A stretch of DNA of 64,000 bases from Pedobacter westerhofensis (GTDB lineage Bacteria; Bacteroidota; Bacteroidia; Sphingobacteriales; Sphingobacteriaceae), in contig NZ_FXTN01000010.1 in NCBI RefSeq assembly GCF_900182595.1, positions 62,001 through 126,000 of the forward strand, given 5' to 3'. Under the pieces are notes generated by a model. That model saw only the letters and a program-made list of their open reading frames with translations. It searched no databases and was not told the origin of the DNA. Positions 8,027 through 16,994 of this stretch are shown piece by piece. Position numbers and translations under genes: made by a program. Numbering within the stretch: position 1 is the stretch's first letter; each line of letters starts with the position of its first letter.

Positions 8027-9486
8027 TGTCAGAGCCCGTCGTACATATCACCAATCTTCATCTCAGGTATCACCATAAAACGGTGTTGCAGGATTTGAAC
8101 TGGACCATCAACCGCGGGGAAAACTGGCTGTTACGTGGTTCCAGTGGAAGCGGAAAAACTTCTGTGGCAAAAGCAATTGCAGGCCTGGTTAAGTTTGAGG
8201 GCGATATCGATATCAATTTTGATCTGCACAGCAGCTTAGCGCCAGTAGCACATTATGTGGCCAACTGGTACCAGTTTAAAGACCTTGAAGGGCAATCCAA
8301 TTTTTATTACCAGCAGCGCTATAACAAACAGGCAGAAGAAACAACAGCTACAGTGCGCGCGGAGCTTGAAAATTATGGTAAAAACTACCATCTTGATTTT
8401 GCTGAAGCGGAAAGACTGGTGACTGCCCTCGGCTTTTCTGACCTGATCGATTCTACGCTGATACAGTTATCCAGCGGCGAACATAAGAAGCTGCAGCTGG
8501 TGGAGGCACTATGGTTCCGTCCGCAGCTGCTGATGATGGACCAGCCTTATAACGGTCTGGATAAGCTTTCGCGACAGCATCTGAACAGCCTCCTTGAGGA
8601 AATATCCGCTGCAGGAACGCAGCTGGTCCTGATCAGTAATGATAAGGATTTGCCATCCTGTATAAACCGCTTTGCGGAAATTAAAGGCGGGCAGCTTCAT
8701 GAAACTGATGCCGGGCACACTGCACATTTTCAGGAAGAAGAAAACAGGCCTGTACCTGAGTTTTTGAGCGAAGGACCAATCTCACTGGCTGACAGCATTG
8801 TAAAAATGAACAATGTAAACATCAGCTATGGTGACAAGCAGGTGTTGAAAAACATCAACTGGGAGGTTAAAGCCGGCGAAAAATGGTTGTTGCAGGGCCA
8901 CAATGGTTCAGGTAAATCTACACTGCTAAGCTTAATCACCGGCGATCATCCGCAGGCCTATGCCAATGATTTTTCCCTGTTTGGCCACAGGCGCGGCAGC
9001 GGGGAAAGTATCTGGGACATCAAGAAACGGATGGGCTTAATTTCACCCGAACTGCAGTGGTATTTTGATCCCTCGGCTACGGTAAAACAAAGCATCATTT
9101 CAGGATTTTTTGACAGTTCTGGTTTGTTCCGCCAACCAAATTATACGCAGCAGATGCAGGCCAATGAACTGATCGGATATTTTGGGCTGAAAGAATACCA
9201 GGACACCCTGATGAACCAGCTACCACTGGGAAAACAACGACTGGCATTTTTAGCCAGGACGATCATCAAGAATCCTGAACTGCTGATCCTGGATGAGCCT
9301 TGTCAGGGCCTCGACCAGCATCAGGCACAGCATTTTAACGAACTGGTAGATGAATTGTGCAGCAATGGTACCACGCTGATTTATGTGGGCCACTTTGAGT
9401 CACAGCTGCCGGCTTGCATTGAGAAAAGAATTTTATTGGAAAACGGAGAAGTAAAATCCGTTGAAACTATATTAGAAAGCATTTAA
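8026..9486 (+). CDS. Two-domain ABC ATPase, ModF/PhrA-like, embedded in leu operon
   Basis: This 486-residue protein is two fused ABC nucleotide-binding domains without membrane segments, like E. coli ModF in length and layout. Domain 1 has Walker A GSSGSGKTS (38-46), signature LSSGE (148-152), and Walker B LLMMDQP, in which the catalytic glutamate is replaced by Gln173. Its usual switch histidine is also missing (VLISND). Domain 2 has Walker A GHNGSGKST (291-299), a poor signature LPLGK (399-403), a normal LLILDEP (Glu424) and a switch His456. In the head-to-tail dimer this puts all defects in one composite ATP site. It starts inside the leuD stop and ends 4 bases before leuB. No role in leucine synthesis is known for the family; the substrate or partner is unknown. 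Confidence 0.85.
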   Translation: MSEPVVHITNLHLRYHHKTVLQDLNWTINRGENWLLRGSSGSGKTSVAKAIAGLVKFEGDIDINFDLHSSLAPVAHYVANWYQFKDLEGQSNFYYQQRYNKQAEETTATVRAELENYGKNYHLDFAEAERLVTALGFSDLIDSTLIQLSSGEHKKLQLVEALWFRPQLLMMDQPYNGLDKLSRQHLNSLLEEISAAGTQLVLISNDKDLPSCINRFAEIKGGQLHETDAGHTAHFQEEENRPVPEFLSEGPISLADSIVKMNNVNISYGDKQVLKNINWEVKAGEKWLLQGHNGSGKSTLLSLITGDHPQAYANDFSLFGHRRGSGESIWDIKKRMGLISPELQWYFDPSATVKQSIISGFFDSSGLFRQPNYTQQMQANELIGYFGLKEYQDTLMNQLPLGKQRLAFLARTIIKNPELLILDEPCQGLDQHQAQHFNELVDELCSNGTTLIYVGHFESQLPACIEKRILLENGEVKSVETILESI

Positions 9487-9490
9487 TAGC

Positions 9491-10582
9491 ATGAAGAAAC
9501 ACATATTAGTAATTCCCGGAGACGGAATAGGACCAGAAGTTACCACATGGGGCAAAGCAGTACTGGAGCAGATTGCATCCAGTTTTAACCACGAATTTAC
9601 TTTTGATGAAGCTTTAATGGGCCACGCGGCTATTGAAGCTACAGGTAATCCGCTGCCGGATGAAACCCTGGAGAAAGCTAAGAAAAGTGACGCTATCCTT
9701 TTTGGCGCTGTAGGCCACGCTCTGTATGACAACGATCCTTCTTTGAAAGTACGTCCGGAGCAAGGGCTGTTGAAAATACGCAAAGAACTGGGTTTATATG
9801 CCAATTTGCGCCCTATCCTGTTGTTCGACGAATTACTGAATGCTTCAAGTATTAAAGCGCATATCCTTAAAGGAACAGATATCCTGTTTTTCAGGGAACT
9901 TACAGGTGATGTGTACTTCGGTGAGAAAAAACGCTCAGAAGACAGGCATACAGCTTCAGACCTGATGATCTATAACAAATATGAAGTAGAAAGAATCGCG
10001 CACAAAGCTTACGAAGCAGCAATGCAGCGTGGCAGAAAACTATGCTCGGTAGATAAAGCCAATGTGCTTGAAAGCTCACGCCTGTGGAGAGAAACTGTTC
10101 AGGAAATCTCTAAGCAATATCCTGAAGTAGAAACTACGCACATGTTTGTGGATAATGCAGCCATGCAGCTGATCAAGGATCCTAAACAATTCGACGTGGT
10201 GCTTACAGCGAACTTGTTTGGCGATATCTTAACTGATGAAGCTTCGCAGATCGCCGGTTCTATGGGTATGCTGGCTTCGGCATCTGTTGGAGACGGTACA
10301 GGTTTCTTCGAGCCTATCCACGGTTCGGCACACGACATTACAGGTAAAAACCTGGCAAACCCACTGGCTTCTATCCTATCGGTAGCGCTGATGCTGGAAA
10401 TCAGCTTCGGGCTGAAAGAAGAGGCAGAACTGATTATTTCTGCAGTTGATCAGGTACTGAAAGAAGGTTTCAGGACAAACGACATTGCAGATGAGACGAT
10501 CAGCCCTTACAAAGTATTGGGTACTGAAGAAATGGGTAAACTCGTCCTGAAATTTATTACACAAAAAACTTACACTAACTAG
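9491..10582 (+). CDS. leuB: 3-isopropylmalate dehydrogenase
   Basis: LeuB oxidises and decarboxylates 3-isopropylmalate to 2-oxoisocaproate with NAD+. The 363-residue protein has the expected length. It shows the N-terminal IPGDGIGPEV block, the LLKIRKELGLYANLRP segment that carries substrate-binding arginines, and FFEPIHGSAHDITGKNLANP near the C terminus. Asp residues in LFGDILTDEASQIAGS match the metal ligands of the isocitrate/isopropylmalate dehydrogenase family. The ATG lies 4 bases after the ABC ATPase stop, so the two are almost certainly on one transcript. Confidence 0.96.
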   Translation: MKKHILVIPGDGIGPEVTTWGKAVLEQIASSFNHEFTFDEALMGHAAIEATGNPLPDETLEKAKKSDAILFGAVGHALYDNDPSLKVRPEQGLLKIRKELGLYANLRPILLFDELLNASSIKAHILKGTDILFFRELTGDVYFGEKKRSEDRHTASDLMIYNKYEVERIAHKAYEAAMQRGRKLCSVDKANVLESSRLWRETVQEISKQYPEVETTHMFVDNAAMQLIKDPKQFDVVLTANLFGDILTDEASQIAGSMGMLASASVGDGTGFFEPIHGSAHDITGKNLANPLASILSVALMLEISFGLKEEAELIISAVDQVLKEGFRTNDIADETISPYKVLGTEEMGKLVLKFITQKTYTN

Positions 10583-10601
10583 AATTTAAACTTAGCATAT
10601 T

Positions 10602-12113
10602 ATGTTACACGATCCGAATAGAGTTTATGTATTTGATACCACCCTTCGTGATGGAGAACAGGTACCAGGCTGCCAGTTGTCTACACCAGAAAAAATAGAA
10701 ATTGCTAAAGCACTGGAAGCACTGGGCGTGGATGTAATTGAAGCAGGGTTTCCTATTTCAAGTCCGGGTGATTTTCAAAGCGTAGTGGAACTCTCCAAAG
10801 CAGTAAGCGAACCTGTGATCTGTGCCTTAACACGAGCAAACAAAGGAGATATCGATGCGGCAGTTGCTGCGCTGAAATATGCGAAACGCCCAAGGATACA
10901 TACCGGGATCGGCGCATCTGATATGCACATCAAATATAAATTCAACAGCACCCGTGAGGACATCCTTGTCAGGGCAGTTGATGCAGTAAAATATGCCAAA
11001 CAGTTTGTAGAAGACATCGAGTTTTATGCAGAAGATGCAGGCCGCGCAGACGACATCTTTCTTGCACAGATGATCGAAGCTGTGATTGCAGCCGGTGCAA
11101 CGGTAGTAAATATCCCGGATACAAACGGCTATTGCCTGCCGGAACAATATGGCGCTAAAATCCTTTATTTGAAGGAAAACGTAAAAAATATAGATCAGGC
11201 AATTATTTCTGTCCACTGTCACAACGATTTGGGATTGGCTACAGCAAATACTTTGGCTGGTGTGATCAATGGTGCCAGACAGGTAGAATGTACCATCAAT
11301 GGTATTGGTGAGCGCGCAGGTAATACTGCACTGGAAGAAGTAGTGATGGTATTGAAAACACACCATGCCGCCCTTAATCTGAGCACCAATATTAATTCAA
11401 AACACTTTACTAAGATCAGCTCACAGGTGAGCCGCATGATGCGTATGCCTGTACAGCCTAATAAGGCGATTGTAGGTCAGAATGCTTTTGCGCACAGTTC
11501 TGGTATCCACCAGGATGGTTTCCTTAAACACAGGGAGAATTATGAGATCATCAACCCTGAAGATGTAGGATTGGATGAGGCTGGCATTATTCTTACTGCA
11601 CGCAGTGGCCGCCACGCCCTGAAACATCACCTCGAAAGATTGAGTTATGTCATCGACAAGATCAATCTTGATCAGGTATATGAGAAGTTTTTGATCATGG
11701 CCGACCAGAAAAAAGAGATCTCAGACAATGATTTGCTAGCCCTGATGAGCGATGGCGAAGAGGATACTTATAAAAACGGATATAAACTGAACTCGCTTCA
11801 GGTGGTATGCGGTGACAGTGCAAGTCCGACGGCTACCGTTAAGCTTGAGTATGAAGGTGTGGAACATGAAGCAAAAGCAGAAGGCAATGGCCCTGTTAAT
11901 GCAACAATCAAAGCCATCGAAAGTGTCATCGGCAAAGATATCGTACTGAAAGAACTCACCATACAGGCGATACATGGCGGCAGTGATGACGTAAGCAAAG
12001 TAAACATGAGGGTGTCTTACGAGGACAAATCATATCTGGGATTTGGGTTCAGTACTGATATTGTAAAGGCTTCGGCAGATGCTTATCTGGATGCACTGAA
12101 TAAATTCTTATAG
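10602..12113 (+). CDS. leuA: 2-isopropylmalate synthase
   Basis: LeuA condenses acetyl-CoA with 2-oxoisovalerate, the committed step of leucine synthesis. The 503-residue length fits the type with an N-terminal HMGL-like TIM barrel, a linker and a C-terminal regulatory (LeuA dimer) domain from about residue 390. The first strand carries DTTLRDGEQVPGCQLS, and the metal ligands are in VHCHNDLGLATAN. The GIGERAGNTALEEV block is also typical. The regulatory domain suggests leucine feedback. Homocitrate or citramalate synthase are related, but the position between leuB and ilvA supports LeuA. Confidence 0.95.
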   Translation: MLHDPNRVYVFDTTLRDGEQVPGCQLSTPEKIEIAKALEALGVDVIEAGFPISSPGDFQSVVELSKAVSEPVICALTRANKGDIDAAVAALKYAKRPRIHTGIGASDMHIKYKFNSTREDILVRAVDAVKYAKQFVEDIEFYAEDAGRADDIFLAQMIEAVIAAGATVVNIPDTNGYCLPEQYGAKILYLKENVKNIDQAIISVHCHNDLGLATANTLAGVINGARQVECTINGIGERAGNTALEEVVMVLKTHHAALNLSTNINSKHFTKISSQVSRMMRMPVQPNKAIVGQNAFAHSSGIHQDGFLKHRENYEIINPEDVGLDEAGIILTARSGRHALKHHLERLSYVIDKINLDQVYEKFLIMADQKKEISDNDLLALMSDGEEDTYKNGYKLNSLQVVCGDSASPTATVKLEYEGVEHEAKAEGNGPVNATIKAIESVIGKDIVLKELTIQAIHGGSDDVSKVNMRVSYEDKSYLGFGFSTDIVKASADAYLDALNKFL

Positions 12114-12114
12114 A

Positions 12115-13368
12115 ATGGCAAACATAGAAAAAGAGGTGGAATTGGATTTTTATGCTGCTGCTGCACGTATTGCAGATACCGTAAAGCGTACTCAGCTGGA
12201 GTACAATGAAAGCCTTTCATTAAAATATAATGCAAAGGTTTATTTAAAGAGAGAGGATCTGCAGGTAGTACGCTCATATAAGCTCCGCGGAGCCTACAAT
12301 ATGATCAGTACGCTTGACGCCGGGCAGCGCCAGCAGGGCGTAGTTTGTGCCAGCGCAGGCAACCACGCACAGGGTGTTGCTTACTCCTGCAAAAAACTGA
12401 ATATCCAGGGCGTGATCTTTATGCCCGAAATTACACCAAGACAGAAAATCAAACAAACAGAGATGTTTGGCGGGAACAACATTAAAATTGTGCTTGTAGG
12501 CGATACTTTTGATGATTGCATGAGGGAAGCGCTGATCTATACCACCACACATCAGATGGTATTTATCCCTCCTTTTGATAATGCAAAGATCATCGAAGGA
12601 CAAGGTACTGTTGGCGTAGAAATATTTGAAGACCTGCCGGATGTAGACGTAGTGATTATGCCTATAGGCGGCGGCGGACTTGCCTCTGGCGTAGGCAGCT
12701 ACCTGAAACATATCAATCCGGAGATTAAACTGATTGGCGTGGAGCCCGAAGGTGCTCCCTCTATGAATCAGGCATTAAAAAATGGGAGTCCGGTAACACT
12801 GGATTATATCGACCGCTTTGTGGATGGTGCAGCTGTTAAACGCGTAGGAAACCTGACTTTTGAATACTGCAGCGAATTGCTGGACCAGATGTTGCTCATC
12901 CCTGAAGGCAAGATCTGTACAACGATCCTGAAATTATACAACGAAGATGCTATTGTGGTAGAACCCGCAGGCGCACTTGCTGTTGCAGCACTTGATCAGC
13001 TAAGAGACACGATCGAGGGCAAAACGGTAGTGTGTATCGTGAGCGGCGGAAACAATGACATTGAAAGGATGCAGGAGATCAAAGAAAAGTCTTTGCTTTT
13101 TGAAGGTCTTAAACATTATTTCATCGTTCGCTTCCCGCAGCGTCCGGGAGCACTAAAAGCATTTGTCAACGATGTACTGGGGCCAAATGATGATATTACC
13201 AGGTTTGAGTTTATCAAAAAAACCAACCGTGAAAACGGCCCTGCACTGGTAGGGATCGAATTGCAGGAAGCTTCGGATTATGCTGCGCTGAAACAGCGGA
13301 TGAATGATTTTAAATTTGATATGATCGAGTTGAATAACGATCAGACACTTTTTGAATATCTAGTCTGA
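12115..13368 (+). CDS. ilvA: Threonine ammonia-lyase (threonine deaminase)
   Basis: IlvA makes 2-oxobutyrate from threonine and so feeds the isoleucine branch of the same operon. The 417-residue protein has a fold-type II PLP domain with the lysine block SYKLRGAYNM (about residue 57-66), the ASAGNHAQGVAYSCKK motif and the glycine-rich PIGGGGLASGVGSYLK cofactor loop. A single ACT-like regulatory domain of about 85 residues ends the protein, starting near HYFIVRFPQRPGALKAFV. This is the short form, against about 514 residues with two ACT-like domains in E. coli. The start is one base after the leuA stop, and a long bidirectional hairpin ends the operon. Confidence 0.94.
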   Translation: MANIEKEVELDFYAAAARIADTVKRTQLEYNESLSLKYNAKVYLKREDLQVVRSYKLRGAYNMISTLDAGQRQQGVVCASAGNHAQGVAYSCKKLNIQGVIFMPEITPRQKIKQTEMFGGNNIKIVLVGDTFDDCMREALIYTTTHQMVFIPPFDNAKIIEGQGTVGVEIFEDLPDVDVVIMPIGGGGLASGVGSYLKHINPEIKLIGVEPEGAPSMNQALKNGSPVTLDYIDRFVDGAAVKRVGNLTFEYCSELLDQMLLIPEGKICTTILKLYNEDAIVVEPAGALAVAALDQLRDTIEGKTVVCIVSGGNNDIERMQEIKEKSLLFEGLKHYFIVRFPQRPGALKAFVNDVLGPNDDITRFEFIKKTNRENGPALVGIELQEASDYAALKQRMNDFKFDMIELNNDQTLFEYLV

Positions 13369-13379
13369 TCAATTAAAAT

Positions 13380-13453
13380 ATAAACATCATAAAAGACCAA
13401 AGGCCCGTATCATTTGTAAATGGTACGGGCCTTTGGTCTTTTATGATGTTTAT
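13380..13453. terminator. Very long bidirectional terminator hairpin
   Basis: The arms 13380-13415 and 13418-13453 are complementary over 36 bp with a single G-T mismatch (13410/13423). The core is a G+C-rich GGCCCGTA/TACGGGCC segment, and an A/T-rich outer stem supplies U-runs in both directions. It lies between ilvA (+) and a convergent gene (-), which fits a shared terminator for both. Confidence 0.85.
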
Positions 13454-13466
13454 TGGGAACCTCGTT

Positions 13467-14333
13467 TTATTTTGAAGAAGCCATACTATCTTTAATCTTA
13501 CACATTGCTCCGGATCCCATTGCATATACATATGCAGCCAGGGCTTTAACTTTACTGCTTTCCTGGTTTTTGAAGTACCAGACATCCTCCATAAATCCGG
13601 GGAAGTTCTTCGCATTCAGCTGATCAAAAGCTACTGAAATTGTTGGGGTAAGCGAGTATGCAGAATGCCATACCCCAAATGGAATATATAATGTTTCTCC
13701 CGGGCCAACGGTAAAGCTGATCGGGGTTGCATGTTTAAATTTAGGGTGCTTGTTATAATCAGGTTCAAAGATGTTTACATCAGATCTCCACTGATTTTTC
13801 TCTGTAGCATATAAAAACTCTTCCTGTCCTCTCGGGAATACAGTAAATCTCTTTTCACCATACAACTGATTGATCCAGGCACTCAGATGATAATAATCTT
13901 TATGCACGTAAGGGAATTTACCCCCGGGGCCACCTACAAAAAGCTCCAGGATGCCGCCCCAGTTGCCGCGTTTAAAGGCTTTATCTTCCAGCCAGTTTGG
14001 TTTTGCATAGTTGAGCCCCATCGGCTGCAGGAGATCCAGCATCTCCGGGATTTCATGAGTGATATCAAAAGTAAGCGGATAAGGGGCCGGATTTTCTACA
14101 CTGCTGTTTTCTACCAGGTCCATCACCTCTTTCATGGTATAAGGCTTGCCCGTGGCTTTATCGTTGACGTCACTGTGTTTATTTGGGTAATGCTCACGAA
14201 ACCAGTCGGGCGTTAACAAACCATTGGCCTTCCAAACTTTTGATGCATTGGTAAATATTACAGGTATACCGGGATTATGGTGTTCTTCCATAAATTCCTC
14301 ATAGCTGATGTCAGACTTTCTTTGTACTTCCAT
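13467..14333 (-). CDS. Cupin-like / JmjC-domain protein
   Basis: The 288-residue protein resembles cupin_8 (JmjC-like, FIH-type) proteins: an N-terminal stretch with EEHHNPGIPVIFTNASKVW, a central HKDYYHLSAWINQLYGEKRFTVF strand-turn block, and GPGETLYIPFGVWHSAY near the end. Members of this family are Fe(II)/2-oxoglutarate oxygenases. Here the metal triad looks like His-x-Asp in VHKDYY plus the later His in GVWHSAY, so an active oxygenase is plausible but unproven. The start chosen is ATG 14333, which gives the usual N terminus; the frame remains open to 14399. It converges on ilvA and shares the terminator. Substrate is unknown. Confidence 0.75.
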   Translation of the reverse strand: MEVQRKSDISYEEFMEEHHNPGIPVIFTNASKVWKANGLLTPDWFREHYPNKHSDVNDKATGKPYTMKEVMDLVENSSVENPAPYPLTFDITHEIPEMLDLLQPMGLNYAKPNWLEDKAFKRGNWGGILELFVGGPGGKFPYVHKDYYHLSAWINQLYGEKRFTVFPRGQEEFLYATEKNQWRSDVNIFEPDYNKHPKFKHATPISFTVGPGETLYIPFGVWHSAYSLTPTISVAFDQLNAKNFPGFMEDVWYFKNQESSKVKALAAYVYAMGSGAMCKIKDSMASSK

Positions 14334-14559
14334 ATTGAACGTTAATGGATTGAAGATATAAATATTTATCAAATATTTAATGTTTGAACAGAAATTCAAA
14401 TATTACGACAACTATATTGGCGTCTCACAGCTATGTTTAACGCGTTTAATATATATTATAATAAGAAATCCACAGGATTGAAAATAACATTTTATACATT
14501 TATACTTAATCTATAATAAAAATGGCAACATAATTGAGGTTGCTGTATAAAATTACAAT

Positions 14560-14967
14560 ATGAAAAAATACTTACTATTCTTACTTATTTCCTGTGCAGG
14601 GTTATCCTCATGTAAAAAGGAAGTTCTTATTCCAGGATCCTCTAACAGAACTATTTTAGCTGATATTGCTGCAAATAGCTGGGTTTTAAGCAATGACGGG
14701 CTGTATTATTCAACTGTCATTAATGTTCCTGAAAACAACGCAAATTTCAATCAGGCCGGGCACATACTTGTATCAATGTCGTTCGAAAACCCTGATATAT
14801 ATGAGGGATTACCCCAGGTTTATGCGGGTGACTCGTATACATTTACATCTAAGCCTGGAAGTGTAACAATTTACATAAATGATGCATATAATAAAGTAAG
14901 ACCAGTTCCACCAAATGGAATTACAACTGCTAAAATCACTTTGATAGATGCAGAATTAATTGATTAA
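14560..14967 (+). CDS. Small lipoprotein of unknown function
   Basis: I do not recognise this 135-residue protein. Its N terminus is a lipoprotein signal: MKKYLLFLLI, a hydrophobic stretch, and lipobox LSSC with Cys18. The residues after the cysteine are Lys-Lys-Glu, which resembles the lysine/acidic export signal that sends Bacteroidota lipoproteins to the cell surface. The mature part is about 117 residues, probably mostly beta, with a VTIYIND segment. It stands alone between two minus-strand genes and has a good terminator 22 bases after its stop. A surface or outer-membrane location is inferred. Confidence 0.65.
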   Translation: MKKYLLFLLISCAGLSSCKKEVLIPGSSNRTILADIAANSWVLSNDGLYYSTVINVPENNANFNQAGHILVSMSFENPDIYEGLPQVYAGDSYTFTSKPGSVTIYINDAYNKVRPVPPNGITTAKITLIDAELID

Positions 14968-14973
14968 GGAAAT

Positions 14974-15984
14974 TCAACTAAATTCAAGAAAACGACCAAT
15001 GTTCGCCTGAACGTGGTCGTTTTTTTTATGCTCGCCCCTGTTCAGCTGTATCGCCCGGATAATGACACCGTTTCTTTCCAGCAGCAGCTCCTCATAAAAC
15101 CCTTTGTAATACACATCCTTCACTTCATAGCGCTTACTGTTCCAGCCGCTCTTCAGCTCCACCCATTCAGGATAAAAAACAACAGATTGTTTGGTAGTCG
15201 CAAGTCCGAGTTTTACTCCGTTCTCTGCTGTAAGCACCACCGCATTACCCAAAAGCTGTGCAGTATAAATATGTTCAGGGTGATTGTAAACATATGCAGG
15301 CTCCCCTTCCTGGATCAGCTGGCCATCTTTGATCAGCAGCAACTGATTGCCAAGGAACAATCCATCCGCGGGATCATGTGATACAATGATCACAGTAACG
15401 CCGGTTTCTGCCGCTATGCGCTTAATATCGGCGCGCAACTGGTTCTTTAACAAAGCATCCACCTGGCTGAAAGGCTCATCCAGCAACAGCAGGCTGGTAT
15501 CAGTAACCAGCGCACGCGCAATTGCTACGCGCTGCTGCTCTCCCCCGCTCAGTTCTGTGATCTTTTTATTGCGCAGGTGTTCGATGTGCAGGTGCTGCAT
15601 CATCTTCTCTGTTTTTTCCTGTTTAGATTTTACATCCGTATTGGAAAGCACAGAAGCTATATTGTCATAAACCTTTGCATAGATATTCAAAGAGAAATCC
15701 TGCGTGACAATTTTCATCTCTTTGTGGCCGGGGATCAGTTGTTCATGGGGCCCTAAAACCCTTTTTCCATTAAATAGCACCTCTCCCTCATCTACCTGCA
15801 GCAAACCAAATATTGATTTTAATAGCGTTGACTTTCCGCTGCCGCTCTCACCGATCACGGCCACAATATGTCCCCGCTTGATTTTAAAGCTGATATTTCT
15901 GATACCTGATAATTGTTCAGTTTTATACTGTTTGCTTAAGTTATTTACGCTGATAATATTTTCGTCCACATCGTAAAGATACAT
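14974..15984 (-). CDS. ABC transporter ATP-binding protein (orphan)
   Basis: This 336-residue ATPase has Walker A GESGSGKST, signature LSGGEQQRVAIARAL, Walker B LLLLDEPFSQVD and switch histidine in VIIVSHDPADG. The C-terminal 90 residues form an extra domain similar in position to the regulatory domain of PotA/FbpC/ModC-type importers. No permease or binding-protein gene is adjacent, so it is an orphan subunit and its substrate cannot be told. The start is placed at ATG 15984 because an in-frame extension to 16035 would abut the terminator of the upstream gene; translation from there cannot be excluded. Confidence 0.8.
   Translation of the reverse strand: MYLYDVDENIISVNNLSKQYKTEQLSGIRNISFKIKRGHIVAVIGESGSGKSTLLKSIFGLLQVDEGEVLFNGKRVLGPHEQLIPGHKEMKIVTQDFSLNIYAKVYDNIASVLSNTDVKSKQEKTEKMMQHLHIEHLRNKKITELSGGEQQRVAIARALVTDTSLLLLDEPFSQVDALLKNQLRADIKRIAAETGVTVIIVSHDPADGLFLGNQLLLIKDGQLIQEGEPAYVYNHPEHIYTAQLLGNAVVLTAENGVKLGLATTKQSVVFYPEWVELKSGWNSKRYEVKDVYYKGFYEELLLERNGVIIRAIQLNRGEHKKNDHVQANIGRFLEFS
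14989..15027 (+). terminator. Intrinsic terminator of the small lipoprotein gene
   Basis: AAAACGACCA (14989-14998) pairs exactly with TGGTCGTTTT (15014-15023), with further partial pairing inside, and a run of eight T residues covers 15020-15027. The hairpin falls inside the 3' coding end of the convergent ABC ATPase gene, so the last codons of that gene double as a terminator for the other strand. Confidence 0.8.
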
Positions 15985-16034
15985 TTCAACCGCAAATATT
16001 TGGTGCAAAGCAGGTAAAATGAAAGGATTTGACA

Positions 16035-16068
16035 TAAAAAAACCTCAAAGCCTGTCTGCTTTGAGGTT
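16035..16068 (-). terminator. Terminator of the outer-membrane barrel gene
   Basis: AACCTCAAAGC (16041-16051) and GCTTTGAGGTT (16058-16068) form an 11-bp perfect stem with a six-base loop. Read on the minus strand it is followed by a run of T residues from the A-run at 16036-16042. It lies 20 bases beyond the stop of the minus-strand gene at 16089. Confidence 0.8.
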
Positions 16069-16088
16069 GGTTTCATTTGTGTGGCTGA

Positions 16089-16904
16089 TTAGTTCAGACC
16101 AAAGGTAACACCAAAGGCTATATTTTTTAATCCGGCCTGCGGGGCACTGTCAAACATATCGTTGAAATAATATTTTGTAAATAATCCTATGCCTCCATAT
16201 CCCAGACGTACAGTACCGCCCACACGAACCGGCTGAAAATCATAATCATCCCTGAACTTCTCCTTACCGCGCTCATCACTGATCTGTTTTACTTTTCCAT
16301 TCAGTAAGAAACTTACTTCGGGGCCAAACACAAAATAGAATCTTTTACCATTGTGATTTTCTTTCGAGCGCAGCTCAAAGTTTAGCGGAAAGTGTACATA
16401 GCTACTCGAAAACCTGTTCTTGCTGAAGTCAACAGGCTCTTCGATATAGCTCAGGTCTGGTGTATTCTGCTGGATCGTGATGTTATTCTTCAACCTGATC
16501 AGCGTCCAATCGAAACCGCCGGCGATATACATCTTAAAGTTAGGATTGAAGCGATAGCCGAAGTACAAAACATCAAAGGAGAATGTACTGGTTTTTGAAC
16601 CTTTATAATCCAGAAATTTATTTTGCGGAGAGAGTGAAAAACTTCCGTTGTCGATCAGTCTTGAAAAACCAATGTCGATCCTGGTAAAAGTGATCCCGCC
16701 CATGAAGCGTCCCTTGTGTGCCTTTACACTTTTCACGCTGTCTTCGTGATCACCAAAGGAGAGATCCATTTTATATTTCCAGTTTTTAACATTCTTGTTG
16801 TTAACTGTATTGGTCGTTATTGTCGTGTCCTGCGCACTGGCGACCTGAGCGGTCATTCCGATCATTCCGCTGATCAGTAACATGGTTGATAAGAGCTTCT
16901 TCAT
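16089..16904 (-). CDS. Outer-membrane beta-barrel protein (PorT-like fold)
   Basis: The 271-residue protein starts with a clear Sec signal peptide that ends near VASAQ (about residue 25). The rest is made of alternating hydrophobic strands with aromatic girdles (TFSFDVLYFGYRFNPNFKMYIAGGF) and ends in GVTFGLN, as expected for a small outer-membrane barrel. A specific function is not visible. It lies downstream of an ECF sigma factor gene and its membrane partner, so it may be a target or component of that regulon. Its own terminator follows. Confidence 0.65.
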   Translation of the reverse strand: MKKLLSTMLLISGMIGMTAQVASAQDTTITTNTVNNKNVKNWKYKMDLSFGDHEDSVKSVKAHKGRFMGGITFTRIDIGFSRLIDNGSFSLSPQNKFLDYKGSKTSTFSFDVLYFGYRFNPNFKMYIAGGFDWTLIRLKNNITIQQNTPDLSYIEEPVDFSKNRFSSSYVHFPLNFELRSKENHNGKRFYFVFGPEVSFLLNGKVKQISDERGKEKFRDDYDFQPVRVGGTVRLGYGGIGLFTKYYFNDMFDSAPQAGLKNIAFGVTFGLN

Positions 16905-16994
16905 CTTTGGTTTATCTGTGTTGTTTATGCTTGTGGTATTGAAATAATGACAAGTAATTTTTATTCTTTTTTGTCTGGTTATTTAATCTTTTTC

